Source: Methanobrevibacter sp.
GTDB lineage: Archaea; Methanobacteriota; Methanobacteria; Methanobacteriales; Methanobacteriaceae
Length of the DNA stretch: 64,000 nucleotides
Reading direction: 5' to 3'
Assembly (NCBI RefSeq): GCF_017410345.1
Contig: NZ_JAFQQZ010000045.1
Span: forward strand, 90,042 to 154,041
The notes beneath the pieces were generated by a model. That model did no database searches and was not told the DNA's origin. It saw nothing but the letters and a program-made list of their open reading frames with translations. Each line of letters opens with the position of its first letter. Positions within the stretch are counted from its first letter, which is position 1. This document shows, in pieces, positions 24,946 through 33,924 of this stretch. A program made the position numbers and the translations under genes.

Positions 24946-25276
24946 ATTTAATAATATGTTTTATGCCTTTATAAACCTTATTATTTAATTATAAAAAATT
25001 ATATAAAAATTAAAGCATTTTTAGAATAAAAATGAAAAAATAAAAAGAAATTTGTAAAAAATAGCTAAAAACAAATAAATTTAAAATGGATACATGAAGA
25101 CAACATGAAATTTCATGCAATAAATTCATGTAATGAAAATTGGGAAAAAAGAAACCTAAAAATTTTATGAAAAATAGAGAAAAGATAGATGAAAAATTAA
25201 AAAAAAATTAGAAAAAGAATAAAAAAATTAATAAAAAAAAATAATTTTAAAAAAATAAAAAAATTAAATTTAAGAA
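24946..25276. other. AT-rich spacer with a 14-bp palindrome
   Basis: About 330 bases between the AbrB-like gene and the end of the esterase gene. It contains the perfect palindrome CATGAAATTTCATG at 25104-25117, flanked by ACATGAAGAC and TTCATGTAATGAAAAT, and long A-rich runs. No gene is seen. Confidence 0.55.
25104..25117. repeat. Palindrome CATGAAATTTCATG
   Basis: A perfect 14-bp palindrome in the spacer downstream of the esterase gene. Related TTTCATGAAA palindromes occur at 24130-24139, 58464-58473 and 58485-58494, and TCATGTAATTACATGA at 39225-39240, all intergenic. Confidence 0.5.
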
Positions 25277-27082
25277 TTATTTAAACAGATTGAATAAAAA
25301 GAATTCAGATTCCTTGCTTAGGCATTCATTGACCCAATTGATGAAGTTGCCTTCTGCAGACCCTTTTCTTTCCGCCTGAACATGTCCTTGACCCCATACC
25401 TCATTGAACTCAACGCTCTTTACATCACCATCCTGTATTAAGGCAAGAGCCAAATTGGTCTCAACGGTGAATGAAGTGTCCTCCTGCTCAATACCAGAGT
25501 TTATTCTCCAATACTTTGCAGGATGTGAGGATCCGATTCCATCATAATGGCCGGAAATGTAATACAATGGATTATACATATTTGAACGATACTCAATGGA
25601 TTTATTCAATTTATCCCTTTTATTCAAATCCTTCGCATATGCATTAACCTTAGAGGAATCATAATCTGAGTACTGTGAGTATTTCTCTGAATTTTCCTTT
25701 AGGACATTTGCCATGATGCTGTCAAAGTGCAATGATTCGGACTCATCAGTGCCGAACAATTCGTTTTCAGCCTGGTCCCTTCCCAAATCGTCAAATGCCC
25801 CGACGTCCTTGGACGGGGATTTGCAATGATTTACAAAGGCTTCAATGCTGGTGACCTTTGCAGTGTTTGTTGAGCTGTTATAGATTATCCATTCCTCATC
25901 GCCATTCAATGAATCAATATAGTCCTGCGGAGTCCTATATGTTCTGCCGCTTGAATCCTCAAGCACATCACTGGAAAGGCTCACCCCTTCAGGTAGAGAG
26001 TCCATGCCCATGCCACCACTGGAACTTGGAGTGTATGGGAAACTGGTATCATTCAGGAAATTGTTCAAGGAAGTTTCCACAACCTTAAGCATGTAATTAT
26101 AAAAGGATCCATTGGTGTAGATTCCTTCATCAGACTCTGAAAGACTTAAAGGTTTGCCATTAGGACTTCTAAGACCTAAATCGTTAATGTATTGGGCATA
26201 TTCAACCGCCAAATCATCAGACAATGCACCGGTCCAAGTGCCATTTCCACGTGTTCCCTGAGTGCTGTACTGGCCCATGGTCCATTCATAAGCCTCATCT
26301 GCAGTGTCGAGAGATGTTATCGGGCACCAGCACATCGCTCCGCAGATGCTGTCAGACAATTTGTTTCCATTTCTATTTACAAGAGCCGCCCCAATGGATT
26401 CAAGATATGGGGTGTACAATTCACTGCCACCGCTTGCACCTAAAATGGCACTTTGGGCTCCGCCACCACTGTGGCCGAAGGAGAATATCCTATCACAATC
26501 CCCTGGAAGTGTGTCATCATTGAATCTCAAATAAAGCACTGCCGCCTTCAAGTCAGTCACTCCCCAAGGTGCTCCGCCAGAATAATCATTGCCGTTTTCC
26601 CTGCCTCTGCAACCGGCATCAACATAGATGAAACCTACATCTGTGTAATCCTTTACATCCTTTGCATCATATTTTGTAGGGGCCTTGTGTGCAGAATATC
26701 CTGGTGTATCGATAGGCATTACAATCGGTGCGTTTGAAGCGGAATAATTTCCAACATTTCCATTGATCACTGTACATGTATATGTTCCATTGGAATTCTC
26801 TTCACTCTTGAAGTATTCTCCTGGAACATAGATTGCCAATGATTCATACTCAGTTGATTCGGGATCAGTACAGTATGGAAGGCCCAATTGATAGTAAATG
26901 TTGTTTTCCTCATCATAACTCCAATTGGACATGTCAATGGTCAATTCATCAGTTAATTCAGCAAGATCAACGTTATAATCGTCACTGTCACTTAATAATC
27001 CCATTTCGCTTGCAGCTATCAGTAATGTCAGGATTGCAATTACAATAGCTATAAGCAAAATAAGTTTATTTGTTCTTTTCAT
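25277..27082 (-). CDS. Membrane-anchored tannase-like alpha/beta hydrolase
   Basis: A 601-residue extracytoplasmic esterase. An N-terminal signal or anchor helix (about 6-26, KLILLIAIVIAILTLLIAAS) is followed by an alpha/beta hydrolase. Landmarks: YESLAIYVPGEYF, NAPIVMPIDTPGYSA, GFIYVDAGCRGREN, GAPWGVTDLKAAVLYLRFN, the nucleophile elbow FGHSGGGAQSA (Ser205) and, near the end, VWGQGHVQAE with the likely catalytic His. The overall sequence resembles bacterial tannases of gut Firmicutes, which hydrolyse galloyl esters of plant tannins. The start is ATG 27082 with GGTGTAATC upstream. The family is rare in archaea, so transfer from a gut bacterium is likely. The substrate is not proven. Confidence 0.7.
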   Translation of the reverse strand: MKRTNKLILLIAIVIAILTLLIAASEMGLLSDSDDYNVDLAELTDELTIDMSNWSYDEENNIYYQLGLPYCTDPESTEYESLAIYVPGEYFKSEENSNGTYTCTVINGNVGNYSASNAPIVMPIDTPGYSAHKAPTKYDAKDVKDYTDVGFIYVDAGCRGRENGNDYSGGAPWGVTDLKAAVLYLRFNDDTLPGDCDRIFSFGHSGGGAQSAILGASGGSELYTPYLESIGAALVNRNGNKLSDSICGAMCWCPITSLDTADEAYEWTMGQYSTQGTRGNGTWTGALSDDLAVEYAQYINDLGLRSPNGKPLSLSESDEGIYTNGSFYNYMLKVVETSLNNFLNDTSFPYTPSSSGGMGMDSLPEGVSLSSDVLEDSSGRTYRTPQDYIDSLNGDEEWIIYNSSTNTAKVTSIEAFVNHCKSPSKDVGAFDDLGRDQAENELFGTDESESLHFDSIMANVLKENSEKYSQYSDYDSSKVNAYAKDLNKRDKLNKSIEYRSNMYNPLYYISGHYDGIGSSHPAKYWRINSGIEQEDTSFTVETNLALALIQDGDVKSVEFNEVWGQGHVQAERKGSAEGNFINWVNECLSKESEFFLFNLFK

Positions 27083-27158
27083 GATTACACCAACATTATA
27101 ATATGAATATTTTTTAAAAATTCAAAAGTTCCAACAATCTCAATAAAAAAAATGAATA

Positions 27159-27584
27159 TCATTCTAAAATCTCAAAAGTTCCAACAATCTCCATGAATTT
27201 GGAAACTATGTCGCTGACTGTCCTAAGTTCAAAGATATAGACAAAGCCGTCCTCCAGAAACACCACTGAAAACATTTCAAAGTCAATCTCTGGAATTGAA
27301 ATCCTTGAATGTGTCTGAATGCTTGACCTTTTGCCGACATTTGCAATCTCAGAGGATACTATCTGGGCATTGTCATTCAACAGGCTCTCTTCAATTATTT
27401 CCTTGAAATCCTCCAGGGAAGGCATTTCAGATTGAAATGCAATCACATTCAATAGACTGCCATCCTCATAGCTTAAGGTGGCTATGCAATCGGGATTGTT
27501 CTCTAAAGGGACTTCCTCCAATTCCCATTCATCGCTGTATTTGAATGAAAGCTTCTCATTTGAACATGTGTTTAAATCAGACAT
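27159..27584 (-). CDS. PsbP-like cytoplasmic protein (paralogue C)
   Basis: A 141-residue soluble protein from ATG 27584. A GTG at 27593 in the same frame is a weaker start. It opens NEKLSFKYSDEWELEEVPLE, continues LLNVIAFQSEMPSLEDFKEI and closes with FVYIFELRTVSDIVSKFMEI. It shares the plan of paralogues A and B. It lies 76 bases upstream of the tannase-like gene on the same strand, and the spacer repeats a stretch of its own last codons (TCAAAAGTTCCAACAATCTC occurs at both 27121 and 27171), a local duplication. The function is unknown. Confidence 0.62.
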   Translation of the reverse strand: MSDLNTCSNEKLSFKYSDEWELEEVPLENNPDCIATLSYEDGSLLNVIAFQSEMPSLEDFKEIIEESLLNDNAQIVSSEIANVGKRSSIQTHSRISIPEIDFEMFSVVFLEDGFVYIFELRTVSDIVSKFMEIVGTFEILE

Positions 27585-28137
27585 AAAAAGCACTCTTGAA
27601 TTATTGAATCGTAATATATATTCTTTTATAACTATATTAAATATATAAATTTTATTAAATCATTTTTTTTACGAAATGAAATCAAGATAATAATCAAAAT
27701 ATAGATAACGAAATAAAATCAATATGATAGTTAAAATGGAAATAACAAGTTAAAAACAATTTTTACATTAAAATAAGAAATTATAATCGTTTAGAAATCA
27801 AATAGAAAGATTTAAATGAGAATAAGTACAAAATAAGGTATGGGATTAACATTTATAAATACCTTTAAAGAATTTAACTAAATAGTTTCATATGCATTTT
27901 CACTCAATGAATCAAACTCTATAATTACATATTCAACACAAAAACCCTAAACTCAATATATTTGTTAATCCCACACCCCCTACTAAGTGGGAATGACTTT
28001 TTTATTGAAAAATATTAACTTTAAGAAATAGCTTAGATTGATAAAAAGTTAAAAAATAGTCTCTAAAAAATAAGAGTTAAAATAGAAAAATAAAATTCAA
28101 AAGGAAAATAGAATAAAAAAAGTAAAAAGAGAAAAAC
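27585..28137. other. Gene-free stretch with a structured RNA candidate
   Basis: About 550 bases of AT-rich sequence. It contains an 11-bp perfect inverted repeat (27841-27851 with 27963-27973), an overlapping terminator-like hairpin at 27969-27992 and a TATA-like run at 27853-27862. No open frame with a ribosome binding site was seen. Confidence 0.5.
27841..28003 (+). ncRNA. Candidate structured RNA with mutually exclusive stems
   Basis: TGGGATTAACA at 27841-27851 is exactly complementary to TGTTAATCCCA at 27963-27973. The 3' arm also takes part in a second stem TCCCAC/GTGGGA (27969-27974 with 27987-27992) followed by TTTTTT at 27998-28003. The two pairings cannot form together, which resembles a terminator/antiterminator switch. 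No coding region follows closely on the plus strand; the next genes run leftward. A small RNA is therefore more likely than a cis-regulator, but this is a guess from sequence. Confidence 0.3.
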
Positions 28138-28785
28138 TTACCTTATACGTTTTCCCTCTTTTTCAAGAAGCCCTTTTTCTTTGATCATTTCAATGAAACG
28201 ACTGTCATCGGTTACGAATTCGTCGTATTCAGGAACTTCCTTCTTATTGGACCTTTTAACTACAGTGAAGAGATAGGAAGGTCTTCCCTTTTTCTCCTTA
28301 GGAAGTTCAATCAATTCGTAAAGAACCCTCTTTACAATCAAATCCTTAGAGCTTTCAATGAAACTGATTCTATTGTCAATGTCTTCAAAACTTTCAAAGT
28401 CACCGTTAAGCTCCTTTTCAGTCAATATCTTGGAACCTAATTTTCTGCTGATTCCATCCAGGAAGTGCAATTTGCTTGCTTCCTTGCTTTGGTCATTGAA
28501 GAATTTAACATATTTAGGCTCATTTGCAATTACAATGCTGTTGATGGCCTTCTCTGTTTCAAATTCCTGGTCCTTGCTTAAGTCATCATAACTTAAATGG
28601 GCTCTTTCCTGCTTGACAAAATCACTGTCCTTTCCAAGAGGGATCTTGTCCTGAACCCTGACTTGAACATCATCATTCAAGTCCAAATCCATCAATATGA
28701 AGTAATCTGTTCCAATGACTCGTGCAGTCTTCTTATCATCAGCATCCTTAACGCTTAATACAAGAGCGAAATTTTCATTTTTCAT
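28138..28785 (-). CDS. DUF655 family archaeal protein
   Basis: A 215-residue protein from ATG 28785, with GGTG 8 bases upstream; a GTG at 28797 inside that site is a decoy. The sequence matches DUF655: ARVIGTDYFILMDLDL, QVRVQDKIPLGKDSDF, AHLSYDDLSKDQEFETEKAI, EPKYVKFFNDQ and the HhH-like KLHFLDGISRKLGSKILTEK. The predicted helix-hairpin-helix suggests nucleic acid binding. It follows prf1 by 14 bases and is cotranscribed with it. DUF655 genes often lie near translation and RNA-modification genes in archaea. Confidence 0.82.
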   Translation of the reverse strand: MKNENFALVLSVKDADDKKTARVIGTDYFILMDLDLNDDVQVRVQDKIPLGKDSDFVKQERAHLSYDDLSKDQEFETEKAINSIVIANEPKYVKFFNDQSKEASKLHFLDGISRKLGSKILTEKELNGDFESFEDIDNRISFIESSKDLIVKRVLYELIELPKEKKGRPSYLFTVVKRSNKKEVPEYDEFVTDDSRFIEMIKEKGLLEKEGKRIR

Positions 28786-28799
28786 AGAAAACACCACAC

Positions 28800-30044
28800 T
28801 TATCTTACATTATATCTTAAGATTGCACCTATTCCACCGAATGCCCTATACAGTTGGCTTCCCTCTTCGGTTTCAGTGGAAATGATCTCAACAGATGAAC
28901 CTAAATCCTCAGCGATATTTGCCAAGTCTTCAATCAAGTCTTCCTCATTGGTGATCTTCATCTTCTCATTGCATTGAGGACAGGTCAAGTCTTCCACCTT
29001 CTGGCCTTCTTTCTGGGTAACTTCAGCATGGAATCCGCAAGCCTGGCAATCAATGGTCAGCCTTTTGGATTTCAAGTCCTCTGAAAGCAGAAGAATATCA
29101 ACTGCACCCATTTCCAAATTGGTTCTGACTTCCTTTTCACCGTATGAGTATAGACCATGGTCATCCCTTAGCTCAGCAAGGAACCTTTGAACCAGTTTCT
29201 TCTCTTGGATAACTCCCAATTCCTCAAGAGCTCCAGATGCCTTGTCTATGGTTTCCCTAATACCGAACTCACCGGTATATGAAGTGTCTACAGTTGTAAT
29301 GACCTTATCCTTAAGCTCATAATGCATATAATCTCCATTGTAGAAGTCCTCTTTAGTACCTCCAGGTCCGCCTAAAACGATTCCCTTCAATTCATCCTTG
29401 ATTGGAAGGAACTCATCATCCATATGTGAACCGATCCTTTTTAAAAACTCGTGAGCCAATTGGTCAATGACCCTGTCAAACCTTCTTTGGGATTGTCCCC
29501 CTGCCTTATGCTTTCCAGGAACACCACTGGTCAAATTGGATACCACATTGATTCTTTTACCTTTCAAGGTAGCGATTGTAGCTTCGTTTCTGTCAATGAC
29601 AGCAATACCATAGACCTCTTTTGAAGCGATCATGTCTTCCAAAGGCTCAAGGTAAAATGTGCTGTCACAAATGTATCTGTAAGTCTGAATCTCTTCAGGT
29701 GGCTCGATTACAACAGTTTCCATCTTCTCAGTGCCGGGACCTCCTTTAGGAATCATACCAACGAACAATACAAAACCGTTTGGCAATTCCTTATTGTCAT
29801 TTGTAATCATACGGATTCTTTGCATGATTACCTCAATAGCTGACTGGACATTCTTACGGGTTGTCTTGCTCTTGATGTTGGCACTTTGTCCCAATTCATC
29901 CCTCATCTGCTTGATGATGTCACTTAATTGCTTTGTTGGAGGGACATACATGGAAACAAGCTCTGTTCCTTTTCCCCTCTTTTCAGCCAATTCCTTTAAT
30001 GATTTCTTAAATTCATATAATTCCTTTGAGGATACCTCACTCAT
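28800..30044 (-). CDS. prf1: Peptide chain release factor aRF1
   Basis: aRF1 recognises all three stop codons and triggers peptide release. The 414-residue protein has NIKS at 56-59 in the stop-codon domain and GGQ at 181-183 in the hydrolysis domain ([13 protein letters not shown]). A C-terminal domain follows with a zinc-ribbon-like insertion (CQACGFHAE, then CPQCNEKM). The length matches the archaeal family. The start [10 protein letters not shown] has GGTGTTATGA just upstream. DUF655 lies 14 bases downstream. A 390-base AT-rich region separates it from the divergent PAP2-like gene. Confidence 0.97.
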   Translation of the reverse strand: MSEVSSKELYEFKKSLKELAEKRGKGTELVSMYVPPTKQLSDIIKQMRDELGQSANIKSKTTRKNVQSAIEVIMQRIRMITNDNKELPNGFVLFVGMIPKGGPGTEKMETVVIEPPEEIQTYRYICDSTFYLEPLEDMIASKEVYGIAVIDRNEATIATLKGKRINVVSNLTSGVPGKHKAGGQSQRRFDRVIDQLAHEFLKRIGSHMDDEFLPIKDELKGIVLGGPGGTKEDFYNGDYMHYELKDKVITTVDTSYTGEFGIRETIDKASGALEELGVIQEKKLVQRFLAELRDDHGLYSYGEKEVRTNLEMGAVDILLLSEDLKSKRLTIDCQACGFHAEVTQKEGQKVEDLTCPQCNEKMKITNEEDLIEDLANIAEDLGSSVEIISTETEEGSQLYRAFGGIGAILRYNVR

Positions 30045-30435
30045 TCATAACACCTAATAAAATTGATAAATAAATTTTTTTAATAATGTAATCAGCATAA
30101 AAAATTAAAATAAAACAATATAATTCAAGATTATTCAAAACTTTTAAAAATAAAACTTATCTCATTTGAAAATTTATTTGAAACAATAATTTTCCAATGA
30201 AACCTCACTAAAATAGAAATTTTTGTCAAACCATAGAAATAACCTTAAATTGATATAATATATTATATATTGGTATAAGTTATTTATATAAGTAATGATG
30301 AAAATTAAAAATTTTTAAGAAAAAAAACAATGAAAGATGAGAAATCAGACAAAGTTTTAAGAAAATATTAATAACTGAAAAAATATAAGATTATTTAAAA
30401 AGACTCTTTTTATATAAGTTGAAGGAGGGAAGAAA
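30045..30435. other. Divergent promoter region between prf1 and the PAP2-like gene
   Basis: About 390 bases, very AT-rich. It has several TATA-like runs: TATAATATATTATATATTGG near 30253-30272, TTATTTATATAAG near 30280-30292 and TTTTTATATAAG near 30408-30420. The last is only about 20 bases from the TTG start at 30436, so an upstream one is probably used for that gene. No gene is visible. Confidence 0.5.
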
Positions 30436-31386
30436 TTGTTTGGCTTAAAGGACATCAATACGGAAAACAAGTATGATGAAACAGATGAAAGGAAGATTAA
30501 GATAGCTGATACAATCTCCATTTTCACAAATCCTCCTATCATTACCATTCCATTATTCTTAATCATCTGTATTGTCCTTGCATGTGATGGAACTCCCTTT
30601 ACAAGCAATTTCACATTTAACTGGACCCAATTCATCATAACGGAACTGATTTCACTTATCTTTGCATCCATCCTGCCGATGGCCATAATTCTCCATTGGG
30701 CAAGGAAACTGGATACAGACAAGGACATTTCAAATAGGGAAGACCGTTTCGTTCCGCTTATTGTAGGAGTGGTGTCTTATCTTATCGGCTTTATAATCTC
30801 TTTGATTCTTGGAGTCTCAAATTTCATTACAGTTCTGATTCTTTGTTATACTGTAAACACATTCATTGTAATGCTGATTACATATAAATGGAAAATCAGC
30901 ATCCATACAACTGGACTGACAGGACCTGTAGCTGCATTGATCATGCTTCTTGGACCGATTGGAGCAATATTCGGACTGCTCTATCCATTGCTTATCTGGA
31001 GCAGATTCACTCTTAAGAAGCACACCATGGCCCAGGCAATAGCTGGAGGAGTCTTCGGTTTGATAATGACAGTTCTGGAGGCTTATCTTTACATGAACCT
31101 ATTGAATCTGCCGGTTAGCAATCTGGTTCCAATAGGGGAATGCCTATGGATCATACTTGGACTTATCATTCCTCCAATAGTTTTAGGAATTCTAACAATA
31201 TTAAAGGATAATGGAAACGGTAACACCAAGAAAATATTCTATCTATTATGCATTTTGGCAATTATATTCTTCATGATATTTGCTCCAAGCTCTGCACTCA
31301 TAACCTTGATTCTTGAAATAATCGCATCAATACTTGTAAGCCATTTTGGTGGAGAGAATTTCAGTTGGTTCAGAGCTATCCAATAG
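30436..31386 (+). CDS. PAP2-like integral membrane phosphatase
   Basis: A 316-residue protein with about eight membrane helices. It resembles archaeal PAP2-superfamily phosphatases: the cytoplasmic NREDRFVPLIVG (about 100-111) and KISIHTTGLTGPVAAL (about 153-168) match the K...RP and SGH-like positions of the family, although the third motif is not clear. The start is TTG, supported by GGAGGG at 30424-30429 at 6-base spacing. The likely substrate would be an isoprenyl or lipid phosphate at the membrane. Confidence in the family is moderate because the signature is partial. Confidence 0.55.
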   Translation: MFGLKDINTENKYDETDERKIKIADTISIFTNPPIITIPLFLIICIVLACDGTPFTSNFTFNWTQFIITELISLIFASILPMAIILHWARKLDTDKDISNREDRFVPLIVGVVSYLIGFIISLILGVSNFITVLILCYTVNTFIVMLITYKWKISIHTTGLTGPVAALIMLLGPIGAIFGLLYPLLIWSRFTLKKHTMAQAIAGGVFGLIMTVLEAYLYMNLLNLPVSNLVPIGECLWIILGLIIPPIVLGILTILKDNGNGNTKKIFYLLCILAIIFFMIFAPSSALITLILEIIASILVSHFGGENFSWFRAIQ

Positions 31387-31560
31387 CAAATTCAAATACA
31401 ATTAAAATTTCTAGTTTTAGAGTTATCCGATAGTAAATTTAAATATAATTAAATAGATAAATTATAACAATAAATCAAGTAATTATTTAAAATCAAAACT
31501 AATTATTTGATAATTAAAACTACTTAAAAACTATAAGAATATTTAATGAAAGGTGAATTT

Positions 31561-32238
31561 ATGAGAATTGTAGCTGCCATTGGAGGATCAATACTATTAC
31601 AGGATTACAACGCTGAAAGGTTTAAGAAATATGCTGAGCTCTTGATTGAACAGAACGAAAAGCATGAGATATTCGTTGTTGTAGGTGGAGGAAAACCTGC
31701 AAGGGAGTATATTGGAGTTGTAAGAGACCTTGGTGTTGGAGAAGCCTTATGTGATGACATTGGAATAGAAGTTACCAGAATCAATGCAAAGCTCCTATTG
31801 CTTGCCCTTGGGGATGCAGCATATCAAAGAGTGCCTCATAATTTCCAGGAAGCTTTGGAATTCTCTGCAAGCGGAAAGATAGTTGTCATGGGCGGAACCG
31901 AACCTGCACACAGTACCGATGCGGTATCTGCAATATTGGCGGAATATGTGCAAGCAGACCTTTTGGTTAACCTGACAGCTGTAGACGGATTATACACCAA
32001 AGACCCTAAGAAATTCGATGACGCAGAACTCATTGAAGAGATCACAGCTTCCGACATGATGGAAATCATCAGTGGAAATGAGGTGAAGGCAGGAACATAT
32101 GAATTCATTGACACAACTGCAATTCAAATGATAAAGCGTTCCAACTTGGAAACCGTAATCGCCAACGGCAATGAACCTGAAAACCTTATCAAGGCAATTA
32201 AAGGTGAAAAGATAGGAACCCGTGTTATTTCTGAGTAA
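31561..32238 (+). CDS. pyrH: UMP kinase, archaeal type
   Basis: PyrH phosphorylates UMP to UDP in pyrimidine nucleotide synthesis. The protein is 225 residues from ATG 31561, with AAAGGTGA immediately upstream. A 5-residue longer frame from 31546 includes that site and is rejected. The amino-acid-kinase fold motifs are clear: [75 protein letters not shown] and the final GTRVIS. TatD follows after 112 bases. Confidence 0.95.
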   Translation: MRIVAAIGGSILLQDYNAERFKKYAELLIEQNEKHEIFVVVGGGKPAREYIGVVRDLGVGEALCDDIGIEVTRINAKLLLLALGDAAYQRVPHNFQEALEFSASGKIVVMGGTEPAHSTDAVSAILAEYVQADLLVNLTAVDGLYTKDPKKFDDAELIEEITASDMMEIISGNEVKAGTYEFIDTTAIQMIKRSNLETVIANGNEPENLIKAIKGEKIGTRVISE

Positions 32239-32350
32239 ATAACACATTTTACTTTTTTTTAAATATTTTTAAATGTTTTAAAACTAATTAATTTTTATTA
32301 AATTAAATCAAAATTTATTTTTAATTTATTTCTAATTCTAAGTGATTATA

Positions 32351-33145
32351 ATGAATGGATTAATAGATATTGGGCTTAATCTAATGCATAAGTCCTTTGA
32401 CAAGAATAGGGAAGAGATCATAAGAAATGCAAATGCAGTGGGAGTCAGCCAATTTGTCATCACAGGAACAAATATCCTCTCAAGTGAGACTGCACTTAAT
32501 TATGCAAAGCAAGAGCAATTTAAGGATATCTTATTTTCAACTGCCGGCGTTCATCCCCATGATGCTAAGACATGCAACGACACAACTATGGAAACACTAA
32601 GGGAATTTGCCAAAGAGGACTGTGTGGTTGCCATTGGGGAATGCGGTCTTGACTACAACAGAAACTATTCCCCACAGGATGTTCAAAGAAAATGGTTTGA
32701 AGAGCAAGTGAATCTGGCAGATGAACTTGACATGCCTTTATTTTTACATGAACGTGAAGCACATGAAGATTTGGTGAAGATATTATCCGAATATCCTGAT
32801 ATGTGTGAGAAAGCTTGTGTCCACTGCTTTACAGGAACCAAAGAGGAAGCTGAAAAGTACCTTGAACTAGGCTGTTACATTGGAGTGACAGGTTGGATCT
32901 GTGATGAGAGAAGAGGCCAATCACTACAGGAAGCGGTTACTGTGATTCCTTCGGAGAAGATGATGATTGAAACAGATGCACCTTTCCTGATTCCAAGAAA
33001 CTTCCCTAAGAAGCCTAAATCAAACAAGAACAAGCCGGAATATCTTCCACATATACTGAATACAATAGCTGAATATAAGGAATGTGATGCAGAAGAGCTT
33101 GGAAAAGAGGTAAGCGAAACAACAAGAAAATTCTTCAATATCTAA
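32351..33145 (+). CDS. tatD: TatD family metal-dependent deoxyribonuclease
   Basis: A 264-residue TIM-barrel hydrolase. ATG 32351 is chosen because AAGTGATTATA precedes it, and the GTG at 32342 is within that site. Conserved parts: STAGVHPHDAKTC, VVAIGECGLDYNRNYSP, EEQVNLADELDMPLFLHERE, VHCFTGTKEEAEKYL and IETDAPFLIPRNF. The N-terminal HxH typical of YcfH/YjjV relatives is replaced by IDIGLNLMHKSF, as in TatD and TATDN1 proper. Likely a 3'-5' exonuclease in DNA repair. Confidence 0.92.
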   Translation: MNGLIDIGLNLMHKSFDKNREEIIRNANAVGVSQFVITGTNILSSETALNYAKQEQFKDILFSTAGVHPHDAKTCNDTTMETLREFAKEDCVVAIGECGLDYNRNYSPQDVQRKWFEEQVNLADELDMPLFLHEREAHEDLVKILSEYPDMCEKACVHCFTGTKEEAEKYLELGCYIGVTGWICDERRGQSLQEAVTVIPSEKMMIETDAPFLIPRNFPKKPKSNKNKPEYLPHILNTIAEYKECDAEELGKEVSETTRKFFNI

Positions 33146-33239
33146 TAATCAATCTTTAAATCTCTATTAAATCAACATTAATTTAATATAATATTAAATA
33201 AATAAAATAAATTAGTTAAAAAATAAAAAAGGTGAGAAT

Positions 33240-33428
33240 ATGGTAGAACCACATAAACATTGCCCTGTATGCGGCAGCCCAATACCAATGAAAGAAAGAG
33301 TTTGCTCTGCAGATTGTCAAAAAGTATTAGAACAACAGCAAAAGAACATTAAGAAAAGCAGAATGATGCTATTTGCTGTAATCGTAATATTCATTCTCGT
33401 ATGGGCATATTTCATGTTCTTTAAATAA
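33240..33428 (+). CDS. DUF2116 zinc-ribbon membrane protein
   Basis: A 62-residue protein. Residues 8-28 form a zinc ribbon (CPVCGSPIPMKERVCSADC) of the DUF2116 family. A basic coiled segment (about 29-41) follows, then a C-terminal membrane helix (MMLFAVIVIFILVWAYFMFF). It is probably tail-anchored with the zinc ribbon in the cytoplasm. AAAGGTGAGAAT precedes ATG 33240. It lies 94 bases after tatD. The family is common in Euryarchaeota and its role is unknown. Confidence 0.85.
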   Translation: MVEPHKHCPVCGSPIPMKERVCSADCQKVLEQQQKNIKKSRMMLFAVIVIFILVWAYFMFFK

Positions 33429-33557
33429 ATTAGAGAATATTATATATTAAAATTCAAAATTAGCTATTAATTAATTTTAATAGCTAAACATATCTTTAGT
33501 AAAAAAAATCAATCAAATCATAATTATTTTTTAAAGAGACTATTTTTAAGTGATAAA

Positions 33558-33881
33558 ATGTTATTATCCTCAACAAGCACTTTGGAAAACAAAACCATAA
33601 AGAAATATCATGGATTAGTCAATGGGGAATCATTGATTGGATCCAACATCTATAAAGATTTATTCTCTGGAGTCAGGGATGTTGTGGAAGGAAGAACAAG
33701 CACTTACGCTGAAGAGCTTGAAAATGCAAGGAATGAAGCCATTAAAGCTATGGAATCAAAGGCAAAGGAACTTGGTGCCAATGGAATCATAGGATTGAAG
33801 ATATCCTACAATAACCTTGGAGGCACCATGGGAAACACAATTTTAGTAACTGTATATGGAACTGCAGTAACCTACGAATAA
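33558..33881 (+). CDS. YbjQ/UPF0145 (DUF74) heavy-metal-binding-type protein
   Basis: A 107-residue soluble protein with the complete UPF0145 plan: the opening strand [40 protein letters not shown], the helix [20 protein letters not shown] and the closing strand [13 protein letters not shown]. These proteins form homopentamers, and metal binding is proposed rather than proved. AAGTGATAAA precedes the start. The next gene, 43 bases on, has the same domain at its C-terminus behind a membrane region, so the two are probably functionally linked. Confidence 0.92.
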   Translation: MLLSSTSTLENKTIKKYHGLVNGESLIGSNIYKDLFSGVRDVVEGRTSTYAEELENARNEAIKAMESKAKELGANGIIGLKISYNNLGGTMGNTILVTVYGTAVTYE

Positions 33882-33924
33882 TCTTCCAAAACTTTTTTTA
33901 AATGAACTTTCAATGAGTGAATAA

